In this document: positions 34,776 to 43,689 of the stretch, one piece after another
Position numbering within the stretch: the stretch's first letter is position 1
Layout: every line of letters begins with the position of its first letter
Origin: Edwardsiella anguillarum
GTDB lineage: Bacteria; Pseudomonadota; Gammaproteobacteria; Enterobacterales; Enterobacteriaceae
Length of the DNA stretch: 64,000 nucleotides
Strand: one strand, 5' to 3'
Assembly (NCBI RefSeq): GCF_008801815.1
Contig: NZ_VZOX01000009.1
Translations under genes and position numbers: made by a program
The notes under the pieces: model-generated
What the model was told of the DNA's origin: nothing
Databases searched by the model: none
Seen by the model: the letters and a program-made list of their open reading frames with translations, nothing else

Positions 34776-36308
34776 TTAGCGGCGGCGCAGGAGGGCGTAG
34801 AGCAGCGCCAGCGCGCCCATCACGGCGCTCAGCAGCCACAGCGGTGCGCTGCCCAGGCGGGCATAGGGGGTCTCGCCGCGGGTCGGCGTGACGTTCACTT
34901 CGAGTACGCTGCGGGTAAACTGCGGCAGGCTGGCGATGATGTTGCCGGAGGCGTCGACGGCGGCGGTGATGCCGTTATTGGTGGCGCGCAGCAGCGGTCG
35001 TCCCAGCTCCAGGGCCCGCATACGCGCCATCTGGAAGTGTTGCCACGGACCGATGGAGTTGCCGAACCAGGCATCGTTAGAGACGGTGAGCAGGAAGTCG
35101 GTATCCGGGCGGAAGTTGGCGCGCACCTGCTCGCCCAGCACGATCTCATAGCAGATCGCGGCGGTCAGATTGTAGCCCTGCACCTGCAGCGCCGGCTGCA
35201 CATAGTCGCCGCGGCTGAAGGCCGACATCGGCAGGTTGAAGAACGGCGCTAGCGGGCGCAGCAGATCCTCCATCGGGACAAACTCGCCGAACGGCACCAG
35301 GTGATGCTTGCTGTAACGCTGGCGCGCCGGGTACTGGTAGGGACTCTCCCCCCCCAGCACGATCACGGAGTTGTAGAACTTCATGCCGCGCGTGCCCGGG
35401 CGTTCGTCCACCAGTCCGGTGATCAGGCTGCTGTGGTGGGCGCGCAGCAGGCGATCCATCATGGTCAGGAACGGCTGTTCATTGGCTTCGGTATCGGCGA
35501 TAGCCGATTCGGGCCAGATGATGATGGGCGCTTTCCCCAGGTAGGGGCGGGTCGCCTCCAGATAGGCCTGCAGCGAGGCGATCAGCGCGTTGGGATCCCA
35601 CTTCATCGACTGGGCGATATCGCCCTGTACCATGGCCACGTTGACCGCTTTCTGCGGCAGGCTTTGATACCAGTGCATCTGACGCAGCGGCCAGGGTGCG
35701 CACAGCAGCACCAGCGCCAGTGCCAGCGCCAGAGGACGGCGCTGGACGGCGGCCAGTACCAGCAGGCCGCTGATGATCACCAGCAGATAGGTGATGGCGT
35801 CCACGCCGGCCAGTGGGGCGATGCCCTTCAGCGGGCCGTTGAGCTGGCTGTAGCCGAACTGCAGCCAGGGGAAGCCGGTCAGCACCCAGCCGCGCAGGAA
35901 CTCCGTCGCCTGCCACAGCGCCGGGGCGGCGATCGCCAGGCGCCAGACGGTGGTTTTCGGCCACAGGCGGTTGAGCACGGCGCAGAACAGCAGCGGGTAG
36001 AGTGCCAGGTAGGCCGCCAGCAGCACGACCAGCGATACGCTGACCGGCGTCGGCATGCCGCCGAACTGTTCAATGCTGACGTAGACCCAGTTGACGCCGC
36101 TGCCGAACAGCCCGAGCCCCCACAGGAAGCCCAGCAGCATCGCCTGGCGAGTGGTGCGGTTTAGGGTGACGGCGAGCAGGCCGCATAGGGAGATCAGTGC
36201 CGCAGGCCAGATATCGTAGGGCGAAAAGGCGAGGGTGCCGCAGGCCCCGCAGGCCAAGGCCAATAACGCACGAATGCGTTGGCGTTGCAGTAAAGCAGCG
36301 ATAGTCAT
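34776..36308 (-). CDS. lnt: Lnt, apolipoprotein N-acyltransferase
   Basis: A 510-residue inner-membrane enzyme that adds the third acyl chain to lipoproteins. N-terminal membrane helices are followed by a periplasmic nitrilase-like domain with the Glu267-Lys334-Cys386 triad (WPESA, YSKHHLVPFGEF, AAICYEI) and a last helix at the C-terminus. The ATG at 36308 (MTIAALLQRQRIR) with AAGAG upstream was preferred to a GTG at 36326. In E. coli lnt follows ybeX directly; here ald, in opposite orientation, separates them. Confidence 0.95.
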   Translation of the reverse strand: MTIAALLQRQRIRALLALACGACGTLAFSPYDIWPAALISLCGLLAVTLNRTTRQAMLLGFLWGLGLFGSGVNWVYVSIEQFGGMPTPVSVSLVVLLAAYLALYPLLFCAVLNRLWPKTTVWRLAIAAPALWQATEFLRGWVLTGFPWLQFGYSQLNGPLKGIAPLAGVDAITYLLVIISGLLVLAAVQRRPLALALALVLLCAPWPLRQMHWYQSLPQKAVNVAMVQGDIAQSMKWDPNALIASLQAYLEATRPYLGKAPIIIWPESAIADTEANEQPFLTMMDRLLRAHHSSLITGLVDERPGTRGMKFYNSVIVLGGESPYQYPARQRYSKHHLVPFGEFVPMEDLLRPLAPFFNLPMSAFSRGDYVQPALQVQGYNLTAAICYEIVLGEQVRANFRPDTDFLLTVSNDAWFGNSIGPWQHFQMARMRALELGRPLLRATNNGITAAVDASGNIIASLPQFTRSVLEVNVTPTRGETPYARLGSAPLWLLSAVMGALALLYALLRRR

Positions 36309-36465
36309 TAATTCTACTCTTTTCACTTCAGAATGGAGATGTAGCCCAATCGTTGTTAAAAAATGGTGACAAATTCTATCCCACAGTGCCTATACTGGTG
36401 AAAAATAAAGCAATGATTCGGCTGTTTTTTATGGTGCGGTAACCAGCAGATAACGTGAGGGTAAC

Positions 36466-37578
36466 ATGATTATTGGCATACCAAGAGAAATAAAAAACCA
36501 CGAATATCGTGTCGGTATGACGCCGAGCAGTGTACGTGAAGTTACGTTGCGAGGCCATAGAGTTATGGTGGAAAGCACGGCGGGGGCAGGGATCGGCTAT
36601 AGCGACGAGCTGTACCGCCAGGCTGGCGCCGAGGTCGTGGCCGATGTCGCCATGCTGTTCGCCACCGCTGAGCTGATCGTCAAAGTGAAAGAACCGCAGG
36701 CGGCGGAATGCGCCCGCCTGCGGCCGGGGCAGATCCTGTTTACCTATCTGCACCTGGCGCCCGATCTGGCACAGACCCAGGCGTTGCTGGCCAGCGGTGC
36801 GACCTGCATCGCCTATGAGACGGTGACCCAGCGTGAGGGGGGACTGCCCCTGTTGGCGCCGATGTCGGCGGTGGCTGGGCGGATGTCGATCCAGGCTGGG
36901 GTCCAGGCGCTGGAGAAGACACAGGGCGGGCGGGGGATCCTGTTGGGGGGCGTACCCGGCGTTGAGCCGGCCAAGGTGGCGATCCTCGGCGGCGGGGTGG
37001 TCGGCGCCAATGCGGCGCGTATGGCGCTGGGGATGCGCGCCGATGTGACGCTGCTGGATTGTAACCTGGCGGTGTTGCAACGCTTGGATAGTGAGTTTCA
37101 GGGGCGGGTGAAGCTGGCTTACTCCAGCCGTGAGGCGATTGAGCGTCTGCTGCCGACGACCGATCTGCTGATTGGCGGGGTGCTAGTGCCCGGAGCCGCC
37201 GCGCCGAAGTTGGTATCGCGTGCGCAGGTGGCGACGATGCGTCCGGGGTCGGCGATCGTTGACGTGGCGATCGATCAGGGGGGATGCGTGGAGACCTCGC
37301 ATCCAACCACCCACCAAGCGCCGACCTATGTCGAGGAGGGCGTGGTGCACTACTGCGTCGCGAATATGCCGGGGGCGGTGGCCTACACCGCGACGCAGGC
37401 GCTGAACAACGCGACGCTGCCCTATATTCTGGCCTTGGCCGATCACGGCTTGGCGGCGTTGCGTCAGGATGCGGGATTATTGGCTGGATTGAATGTGATG
37501 GCGGGGCAGTTGACCTGCCAGGCGGTGGCGCAGGCACATGGCCTGAGTTATACCGATCCACACCGCCTGTTGGCGTGA
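36466..37578 (+). CDS. ald: Ald, alanine dehydrogenase
   Basis: A 370-residue NAD-dependent alanine dehydrogenase: L-alanine + NAD+ + water to pyruvate + ammonium + NADH. The active-site Lys75 (VKEP) and His96 (YLHLAPD) of the family are present, as is the Rossmann motif GGGVVGANAARMA. The start MIIGIPREIKNHEYRVGMTP is typical; GTGAGG precedes the ATG. The gene is on the plus strand between two minus-strand genes (ybeX and lnt) that are neighbours in E. coli, so it looks inserted. It could serve alanine catabolism or NADH recycling without oxygen. Confidence 0.95.
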   Translation: MIIGIPREIKNHEYRVGMTPSSVREVTLRGHRVMVESTAGAGIGYSDELYRQAGAEVVADVAMLFATAELIVKVKEPQAAECARLRPGQILFTYLHLAPDLAQTQALLASGATCIAYETVTQREGGLPLLAPMSAVAGRMSIQAGVQALEKTQGGRGILLGGVPGVEPAKVAILGGGVVGANAARMALGMRADVTLLDCNLAVLQRLDSEFQGRVKLAYSSREAIERLLPTTDLLIGGVLVPGAAAPKLVSRAQVATMRPGSAIVDVAIDQGGCVETSHPTTHQAPTYVEEGVVHYCVANMPGAVAYTATQALNNATLPYILALADHGLAALRQDAGLLAGLNVMAGQLTCQAVAQAHGLSYTDPHRLLA

Positions 37579-37612
37579 GCGCGCTAAACGGGGGGCGAGT
37601 AGCCCCCTCGTT

Positions 37613-38500
37613 TTAGATCTCGACGTCCAGTTTAGGCTGAGGAGCGTTATCCGGGATCTTGACGTGTACCTGGATGATGCGTCGACTGTCGGCCATGGCG
37701 ACCTTAAACTGGTAACCGTCGATGTCGATGCTCTCGCCGCGCGATGGCAGATGGCCGAAGGCCTGCATCACCAGGCCACCGACGGTATCGACCTCGTCGT
37801 CGCTGAAGCGGGTAGCGAAGATATCGTTGAAATCCTCGATCTGGGTCAGCGCACGCACGGTGTAGAGATGGCGGCTGATCTGGCGCACGTCGCGATCCTC
37901 CACCTCATCGTACTCATCGTCGATCTCGCCGACGATCAGCTCCAAAATATCCTCGATGGTGACCAGCCCGGAGACGCCGCCGAACTCGTCGATGACGATG
38001 GCCATATGATAGCGCTGGGAGCGGAACTCCTTGAGCATGCGGTCAACGCGCTTGCTTTCCGGCACGACGACGGCCTGGCGCAGTACGTTATCGATGCGGA
38101 ACGGCTCGGCGTCGCTGCGCATAAAGGGCAGCAGATCCTTGGCCATCAGCAGGCCTTCAATGTGATCTTTGTCTTCGCTGATCACCGGAAAACGCGAGTG
38201 GGCCGACTCAATGATGACGTCCAGGCACTCGTCCAGGGTCTGGTTGCGTTTCAGGGTCACCATCTGGCTGCGCGGGATCATGATGTCACGCACACGCTGC
38301 TCGGCGATGTCCATCACCCCTTCCAGCATGTCGCGGGTATCGGGATCGATCAGATCATTCTGCTCGGAGTCGCGGATAAGTTCCACTAGATCGCTGCGGT
38401 TCTTGGGTTCGCCGTGAAACAGCTGGTTGAGCAAAAGGGAAAAGAAGCCTTTCTTATGGGGACTGGGGCTGTCGCTATTCTGAGAATGGTCGTCGCTCAT
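37613..38500 (-). CDS. ybeX: CorC/YbeX, CBS-domain protein
   Basis: A 295-residue cytosolic protein with a CBS pair (about 70-185, DIMIPRSQMVTL and EFGGVSGLVTIEDILELIVGEI) and a C-terminal CorC/HlyC domain (ending AMADSRRIIQVHVKIPD). First named for a link to CorA-dependent magnesium/cobalt efflux; more recent work ties YbeX to ribosome maturation with YbeY. It is 86 bases after ybeY. Its former downstream partner lnt is displaced by ald. Confidence 0.94.
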   Translation of the reverse strand: MSDDHSQNSDSPSPHKKGFFSLLLNQLFHGEPKNRSDLVELIRDSEQNDLIDPDTRDMLEGVMDIAEQRVRDIMIPRSQMVTLKRNQTLDECLDVIIESAHSRFPVISEDKDHIEGLLMAKDLLPFMRSDAEPFRIDNVLRQAVVVPESKRVDRMLKEFRSQRYHMAIVIDEFGGVSGLVTIEDILELIVGEIDDEYDEVEDRDVRQISRHLYTVRALTQIEDFNDIFATRFSDDEVDTVGGLVMQAFGHLPSRGESIDIDGYQFKVAMADSRRIIQVHVKIPDNAPQPKLDVEI

Positions 38501-38586
38501 AGCGTATATGTATGGTTACTCTTTGTCTGGTCAATCTTAACGGCGGGCGTCATCGCCCACCGCAAACGTGACCCCAGAGGGGTCGT

Positions 38587-39060
38587 TCAGTCGGACGCTT
38601 TTTCCGCCGCATAGGGATCGGGATATCCCAGCGCCTGCATGATCTCGGCTTCCAGAGACTCCATTTCCTCAGCCTCTTCGTCGCTGATGTGGTCATACCC
38701 TAGCAGATGAAGCGAGCCGTGCACAACCATATGCGCCCAATGTGAGAGCGGGGCAATGTTCTGCTCCTGCGCCTCGCGCTCTACCACCTGGCGGCAGATC
38801 ACCATGTCGCCGAGCAGCGGCAGCTCGATGCCCGGGGGGGCCTCGAACGGGAAGGAGAGGACATTGGTCGGGCGATCCTTGCCGCGGTAGGTGAGGTTAA
38901 GCTCGTGGCTTTCGGCCTCGTCCACCAGGCGGATGGTGACCTCCGCCTCATCGCGAAAGCGCGGCAGCACCGCCTCTAGCCAGCGCAGAAAGTCGCCTTC
39001 GGCGGGGAGGCCGGGGGCGTCGTCGCAGGCGATCTGTAGGTCGAGAATAATATTACTCAT
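38587..39060 (-). CDS. ybeY: YbeY, endoribonuclease
   Basis: A 157-residue zinc metalloprotein for 16S rRNA 3'-end maturation and ribosome quality control. The zinc motif HGSLHLLGYDH supplies the three histidines, and GKDRPTNVLSFPFE is the conserved upstream motif. Its ATG overlaps the ybeZ stop by 4 bases. The C-terminus has the usual acidic SDEEAEEMESLE helix. Confidence 0.96.
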   Translation of the reverse strand: MSNIILDLQIACDDAPGLPAEGDFLRWLEAVLPRFRDEAEVTIRLVDEAESHELNLTYRGKDRPTNVLSFPFEAPPGIELPLLGDMVICRQVVEREAQEQNIAPLSHWAHMVVHGSLHLLGYDHISDEEAEEMESLEAEIMQALGYPDPYAAEKASD

Positions 39061-40139
39061 GGTTGTTCCTGTGTCTGGGCGGCCTGCGCCTCGCGCTTGC
39101 GCTCGGCGGCCAGGGCCTCTTTACGTTGTTGTTCCGCAGCGTCCCAGGCCTCATAGGCCATCACCACGCGGGCGACCACCGGGTGGCGCACTACGTCTTC
39201 ACTGTGGAAGAAGTTAAAGCTGATCTCCTCCACCGGCGACAGGACCTCAATGGCGTGGCGCAGGCCGGACTTCTGACTGCGCGGCAGATCCACCTGGGTG
39301 ATATCACCGGTGATCACCGCCTTGGAGTTAAAGCCGATGCGGGTGAGGAACATCTTCATCTGTTCGATGGTGGTGTTCTGGCTCTCATCCAGAATGATAA
39401 AGGCATCGTTCAGGGTACGCCCGCGCATATAGGCCAGCGGCGCCACTTCGATGACGTTGCGCTCCATCAGCTTCTCAACCCGTTCAAAGCCGAGCATTTC
39501 AAACAGCGCATCGTACAGCGGACGCAGGTACGGGTCGACCTTTTGGCTGAGATCGCCCGGCAGGAAGCCCAGCTTTTCACCGGCCTCCACCGCCGGACGG
39601 GTCAGCAGGATGCGGCGGATCTCCTGGCGCTCCAGAGCATCGACCGCGGCGGCTACCGCCAGATAGGTCTTGCCGGTACCGGCCGGGCCGATGCCGAAGG
39701 TGATATCGTGGTCGAGAATATTGGCGATGTACTGCGCCTGATTGGGAGTACGCGGCTTGATCAGCCCGCGCTTGGTCTTGATGTGGATCGCCTTGCCATA
39801 GTCCGGCACGTGTTCGGCGGCCTGTTCCAGCGCCCGGCTCTCCTTGAGGGCCAGATGGATCTGCTCGGGGTCGATATCGCCCGTCTGGCCGCGCACCGGC
39901 GCGGTATCTACATACAGGCGCTTGAGAATATCCACGGCGGCGCGCACGCAGGGTGTCCGTCCGACCAGCGTGAAGTGATTGTCACGGTGATTGATTTCGA
40001 TCCCCAGGCGGTGTTCGAGCAGCTTGATATTGCCATCGAACGGGCCGCACAGACTGTTCAGCCGCTGATTGTCAGCGGGTTCAAGCAAGAGTTCTTCGGT
40101 TGCGACGTTCAAATCAATCCTCTGGATTCGTGTGTGCAT
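39057..40139 (-). CDS. ybeZ: YbeZ, PhoH-like ATPase
   Basis: A 360-residue PhoH-family P-loop protein that partners YbeY. Walker A is GPAGTGKT and Walker B is IILDESQN; GRTLNDAFI lies just before it. The start at 40139 (MHTRIQRIDLNVATEEL) makes a protein 14 residues longer than the E. coli one; a later start is possible since the ribosome-binding site is weak. The tail is a charged Ala/Glu/Arg/Gln coiled region. miaB, its usual upstream neighbour, is separated by an AbgT-type transporter gene. Confidence 0.92.
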   Translation of the reverse strand: MHTRIQRIDLNVATEELLLEPADNQRLNSLCGPFDGNIKLLEHRLGIEINHRDNHFTLVGRTPCVRAAVDILKRLYVDTAPVRGQTGDIDPEQIHLALKESRALEQAAEHVPDYGKAIHIKTKRGLIKPRTPNQAQYIANILDHDITFGIGPAGTGKTYLAVAAAVDALERQEIRRILLTRPAVEAGEKLGFLPGDLSQKVDPYLRPLYDALFEMLGFERVEKLMERNVIEVAPLAYMRGRTLNDAFIILDESQNTTIEQMKMFLTRIGFNSKAVITGDITQVDLPRSQKSGLRHAIEVLSPVEEISFNFFHSEDVVRHPVVARVVMAYEAWDAAEQQRKEALAAERKREAQAAQTQEQP

Positions 40140-40440
40140 TGCGCCGCCCGCGGCGTGGGGGCGCAGGGATGCGGGCCATGCGATGGCCACGCGGTATACC
40201 GCGGCTGTTCACATCATACATGTCACGGGGTGGCAATTGCCAATCTTCGCGCGCGGCGCCGGCGCAGCAGGGGAATCGCCCCATTTATTTTAATACCATG
40301 TAATCATTATATTTTATTTTATTAATATATCATCCATATGTCTTATTTAACGTTTTTTTAACTGCGTGGCAGCGCAAAAAAAACGTCGAGGGTGGCTGGT
40401 ACCATGACCTGCGGTGACGCAGACATGGAGGGCCCAGACA

Positions 40441-42015
40441 ATGGCTTCACCTCAGAAAACGTCCGTCCCCGCAGGGGCGGCACACGGAGGCATGGCGCGC
40501 TTTCTCGGCGCCGTCGAGCGCCTGGGGAATCGGATACCGGATCCGGCGCTGCTGTTTATCTATCTGATGATCCTGCTGCTGCTGCTGTCGGCGGCGCTGT
40601 CGCAGGTCTCCTTTGAGTTTATCAATCCCAGCAGCGGCGAGGCGGTACAGGTGGTCAATATGATGACCCTGGCGGCGCTGGTGGACTTCCTCAGCAAGAT
40701 GACGCAATCCTTTACCGCGTTTCCGCCGCTGGGCATCGTGCTGGTGGCGCTGCTCGGGGTCGGGGTCGCCGATCGCGCCGGCTTTATCGACGCGGCGGTG
40801 AAAAAGCTGGTGCGGATCACCCCCGCCCGCCTGCTGACGCCGATGGTGGTGCTGGTGGCGCTGCTCAGCCATGTGGCGGCCGACGTGGGCTATGTGCTGG
40901 TGATCCCGCTGGCCGGCGTGGTGTTTCAGCGGGTAGGGCGTCATCCGCTGGCCGGGATCTGCGCCGCCTTCGCCGGGGTGTCCGGCGGCTACTCCGCCAG
41001 CTTTATTCCATCCGGCAACGATGCGCTGTTGGCCGGGTTCAGCGAGGCGGCGGCGCGCCTGCTGGCGCCGGGCTATTCGGTGAATGTGCTGTGCAATTTC
41101 TTGTTTACCTCCCTCTCTTCGCTGATGGTGATCCTGCTGGTATGGCTGGTGACGGATCGGTTTATCGAACCCCGCCTGCGCCGTCAGCCATTGGATGTGC
41201 CGCAGGATGAGCAGGAAAACAGCGCGCTCAGTACCTTTACGCCGCGGGAGAACCGGGCGTTCGGCTATGCGCTGGGCGCAATGGTGCTGATGCTGCTGCT
41301 CCTGGCGGCGTTGATGTATCCAGCCGACTCGCCGTTTCGGAGCCCCGCGGGGGTCTTGAGCAGCTCACAGTCGCCGGCGATCCAATCCATCGTGCCGCTG
41401 ATCTTTATCCTGTTTATCATCCCCGGCACCCTGTACGGTTTTCTCAGCGGACGTTTCACGCAGGCCAGGCAGGTGATCGAGGCGATGACCGAGAATATGC
41501 GTACTATGGGCTACTATCTGGTGGTGGTTTTTTTCGCTGCGCAGTTTATCACCATCTTTAACACCTCGAACTTGGGCACGCTGCTGGCGCTGGCGGGCGC
41601 CGCCGGCTTGAAGGCCCTCAGCGTGCCGGCCGCCGGGACGGTGCTCGGTGTCGTGATCCTGGTCTTTCTGGTCAACTTATTGCTGGGATCGGCTTCAGCC
41701 AAATGGGCGCTGCTCAGCCCGATCCTGGTGCCGATGCTGATGGCGGTGCAGCTGTCGCCGGAGCTGGCGCAGGCGGCCTACCGCATAGGGGACTCCACCT
41801 CCAACATTATCACGCCGCTGATGGGCTTTTTCCCGCTGGTGGTGGTCTACTGCCGTAAGTATGTCTCGTCGGCAGGGATCGGCTCGCTGGTCACGCTGAT
41901 GCTGCCCTATTCGCTGCTGATGGCGCTGGCGTGGACGGCGCTGCTGCTGGCGATGTGGGGGCTCGGGATACCGTTGGGCGTCCAGGGAGGGTATGGCTAC
42001 CCCGCGGCGGGGTAA
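40441..42015 (+). CDS. AbgT-family transporter (p-aminobenzoyl-glutamate type)
   Basis: A 524-residue polytopic membrane protein of the AbgT family. Members import p-aminobenzoyl-glutamate (AbgT) or export sulfonamides and pABA (MtrF, YdaH). Family features include the hairpin SHVAADVGYVLVIPL, SASFIPSGNDALL, and the second repeat VNLLLGSASAKWALLSPILVPM and RIGDSTSNIITPLMGFFPLV. GGAGGG lies 8 bases before the ATG. It stands alone on the plus strand between ybeZ and miaB, neighbours in E. coli. No abgA/abgB peptidase genes are beside it, so an export role is equally possible. Confidence 0.88.
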   Translation: MASPQKTSVPAGAAHGGMARFLGAVERLGNRIPDPALLFIYLMILLLLLSAALSQVSFEFINPSSGEAVQVVNMMTLAALVDFLSKMTQSFTAFPPLGIVLVALLGVGVADRAGFIDAAVKKLVRITPARLLTPMVVLVALLSHVAADVGYVLVIPLAGVVFQRVGRHPLAGICAAFAGVSGGYSASFIPSGNDALLAGFSEAAARLLAPGYSVNVLCNFLFTSLSSLMVILLVWLVTDRFIEPRLRRQPLDVPQDEQENSALSTFTPRENRAFGYALGAMVLMLLLLAALMYPADSPFRSPAGVLSSSQSPAIQSIVPLIFILFIIPGTLYGFLSGRFTQARQVIEAMTENMRTMGYYLVVVFFAAQFITIFNTSNLGTLLALAGAAGLKALSVPAAGTVLGVVILVFLVNLLLGSASAKWALLSPILVPMLMAVQLSPELAQAAYRIGDSTSNIITPLMGFFPLVVVYCRKYVSSAGIGSLVTLMLPYSLLMALAWTALLLAMWGLGIPLGVQGGYGYPAAG

Positions 42016-42066
42016 GCGCATCAAATAAAACGCCCGGCCTGGACCGGGCGTCGTGACGCGGGCGGC

Positions 42067-43491
42067 TTACGGCTGGTAGCTGCCGACGCCCAGAGCATCC
42101 TCTTTGCGGGTGCGGGCGATCACCGACTGCGGCGACTCGCTGATGCGCAGCCCCATCTCCTCTTCACTGCGAACCACGACGCCGCGCAGGGAATTGGGCA
42201 GCACCTCGGTGATCTCAACGTCGACGAAGCGCCCGATCATCTCCGGTTGACCGGCAAAGTTGACCACCCGGTTGTTTTCGGTGCGGCCGGACAGCTCCAT
42301 CACGTTCTTGCGCGAGGTGCCCTCGACCAGGATGCGCTGCACAGTACCCTGCATCCGGCGGCTGTAGCGCATCGCCTGTTGGCTGATACGCTCCTGCAGA
42401 ATGTACAGGCGCTGCTTTTTCTCCTCTTCCGCCACGTCGTCCACCATGTCGGCGGCCGGGGTGCCCGGGCGGGCGGAGAAGATAAAGCTGTAGCTCATGT
42501 CGAAGTCCACCTCGGCGATCAGCTGCATGGTCTGTTCGAAGTCCTGCTGGGTCTCGCCGGGGAAGCCGACGATAAAGTCGGAGCTGATCTGAATATCCGG
42601 GCGCGCCCTGCGCAGCTTACGGATGATCGCCTTGTACTCCAGCGCGGTATGGGTGCGCTTCATCAGGTTGAGGATGCGGTCGGATCCGCTCTGCACCGGC
42701 AGGTGCAGGAAGCTGACCAGCTCTGGGGTGTCCTCATACACGGCGATGATGTCGTCGCTGAACTCTATTGGATGGCTGGTGGTGAAGCGGAGACGGTCGA
42801 TGCCGTCAATGGCGGCCACCAGGCGCAGCAGCTCGGCAAAGGAGCAGATGCCGCCGTCGAAGGTGGCGCCGCGGTAGGCGTTGACGTTCTGCCCCAGCAG
42901 GTTGACCTCGCGTACGCCCTGGGCGGCCAGCTGGGCGATTTCAAACAGCACGTCGTCGCACGGGCGGCTGACCTCGGCCCCGCGGGTATAGGGTACCACG
43001 CAGTAGGTACAGTATTTGTTGCAGCCTTCCATGATGGAGACAAAGGCGGTGGCGCCGTCGGCGCGCGGCTCCGGCAGGCGGTCGAACTTTTCGATCTCCG
43101 GGAAGCTGACGTCAACCACCGGGCCGTGGCTGCTGCGCGCGCTGTCGATCATCTCCGGCAGGCGGTGCAGCGTCTGCGGGCCAAAGATGATGTCGACAAA
43201 GCTGGCGCGCTCGCGGATATGCTCACCCTCCTGGGAGGCGACGCAGCCGCCGACGCCGATGATCAGATCCGGCTTGGCCTCTTTGAGCATCTTCCAGCGG
43301 CCAAGCTGATGGAACACTTTTTCCTGCGCCTTTTCACGGATCGAACAGGTATTCAGCAGCAGGACATCGGCGTCCTCGGCATTATCCGTCAGCTCAAGGC
43401 CATGCGTGCTGCCCAGCAGATCGGCTATCTTGGATGAGTCATACTCATTCATCTGACAGCCCCAGGTTTTAATATGCAGTTTTTTTGTCAT
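42067..43491 (-). CDS. miaB: MiaB, tRNA-2-methylthio-N6-dimethylallyladenosine synthase
   Basis: A 474-residue radical-SAM methylthiotransferase that converts i6A37 to ms2i6A37 in tRNAs reading UNN codons. An N-terminal MTTase domain with cluster cysteines (CQMNEYDSSK, NTCSIREKA, GVGGCVA) is followed by the radical-SAM motif CNKYCTYCVVPYTRG and a C-terminal TRAM domain. It is colinear with the 474-residue E. coli protein. It is divergent from ubiF, as in E. coli. Confidence 0.97.
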   Translation of the reverse strand: MTKKLHIKTWGCQMNEYDSSKIADLLGSTHGLELTDNAEDADVLLLNTCSIREKAQEKVFHQLGRWKMLKEAKPDLIIGVGGCVASQEGEHIRERASFVDIIFGPQTLHRLPEMIDSARSSHGPVVDVSFPEIEKFDRLPEPRADGATAFVSIMEGCNKYCTYCVVPYTRGAEVSRPCDDVLFEIAQLAAQGVREVNLLGQNVNAYRGATFDGGICSFAELLRLVAAIDGIDRLRFTTSHPIEFSDDIIAVYEDTPELVSFLHLPVQSGSDRILNLMKRTHTALEYKAIIRKLRRARPDIQISSDFIVGFPGETQQDFEQTMQLIAEVDFDMSYSFIFSARPGTPAADMVDDVAEEEKKQRLYILQERISQQAMRYSRRMQGTVQRILVEGTSRKNVMELSGRTENNRVVNFAGQPEMIGRFVDVEITEVLPNSLRGVVVRSEEEMGLRISESPQSVIARTRKEDALGVGSYQP

Positions 43492-43689
43492 CGACTTGCC
43501 ATTGCTCAGTGCAGGTGGATCAGGGACGCGCAGGCGCCCTCAGGCGCCGTGCCGGCGGTGACCGTTGCGTCCGCGGCAGGGCGGCTATTGTAATCGCTTG
43601 GCGCTGTCGTGACCAGTCAGATAGCGGGGGGCAAGGGGGCTGAAATCCGCTACACTAGCGCAAAATGTGCGGTGACAGGGGGAGAGGCG

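Noticed and set aside
34575..35252. A 225-codon plus-strand frame over the end of lnt
   Set aside because: Mostly antisense to the lnt catalytic domain (Glu267, Lys334, Cys386 in the sense frame).
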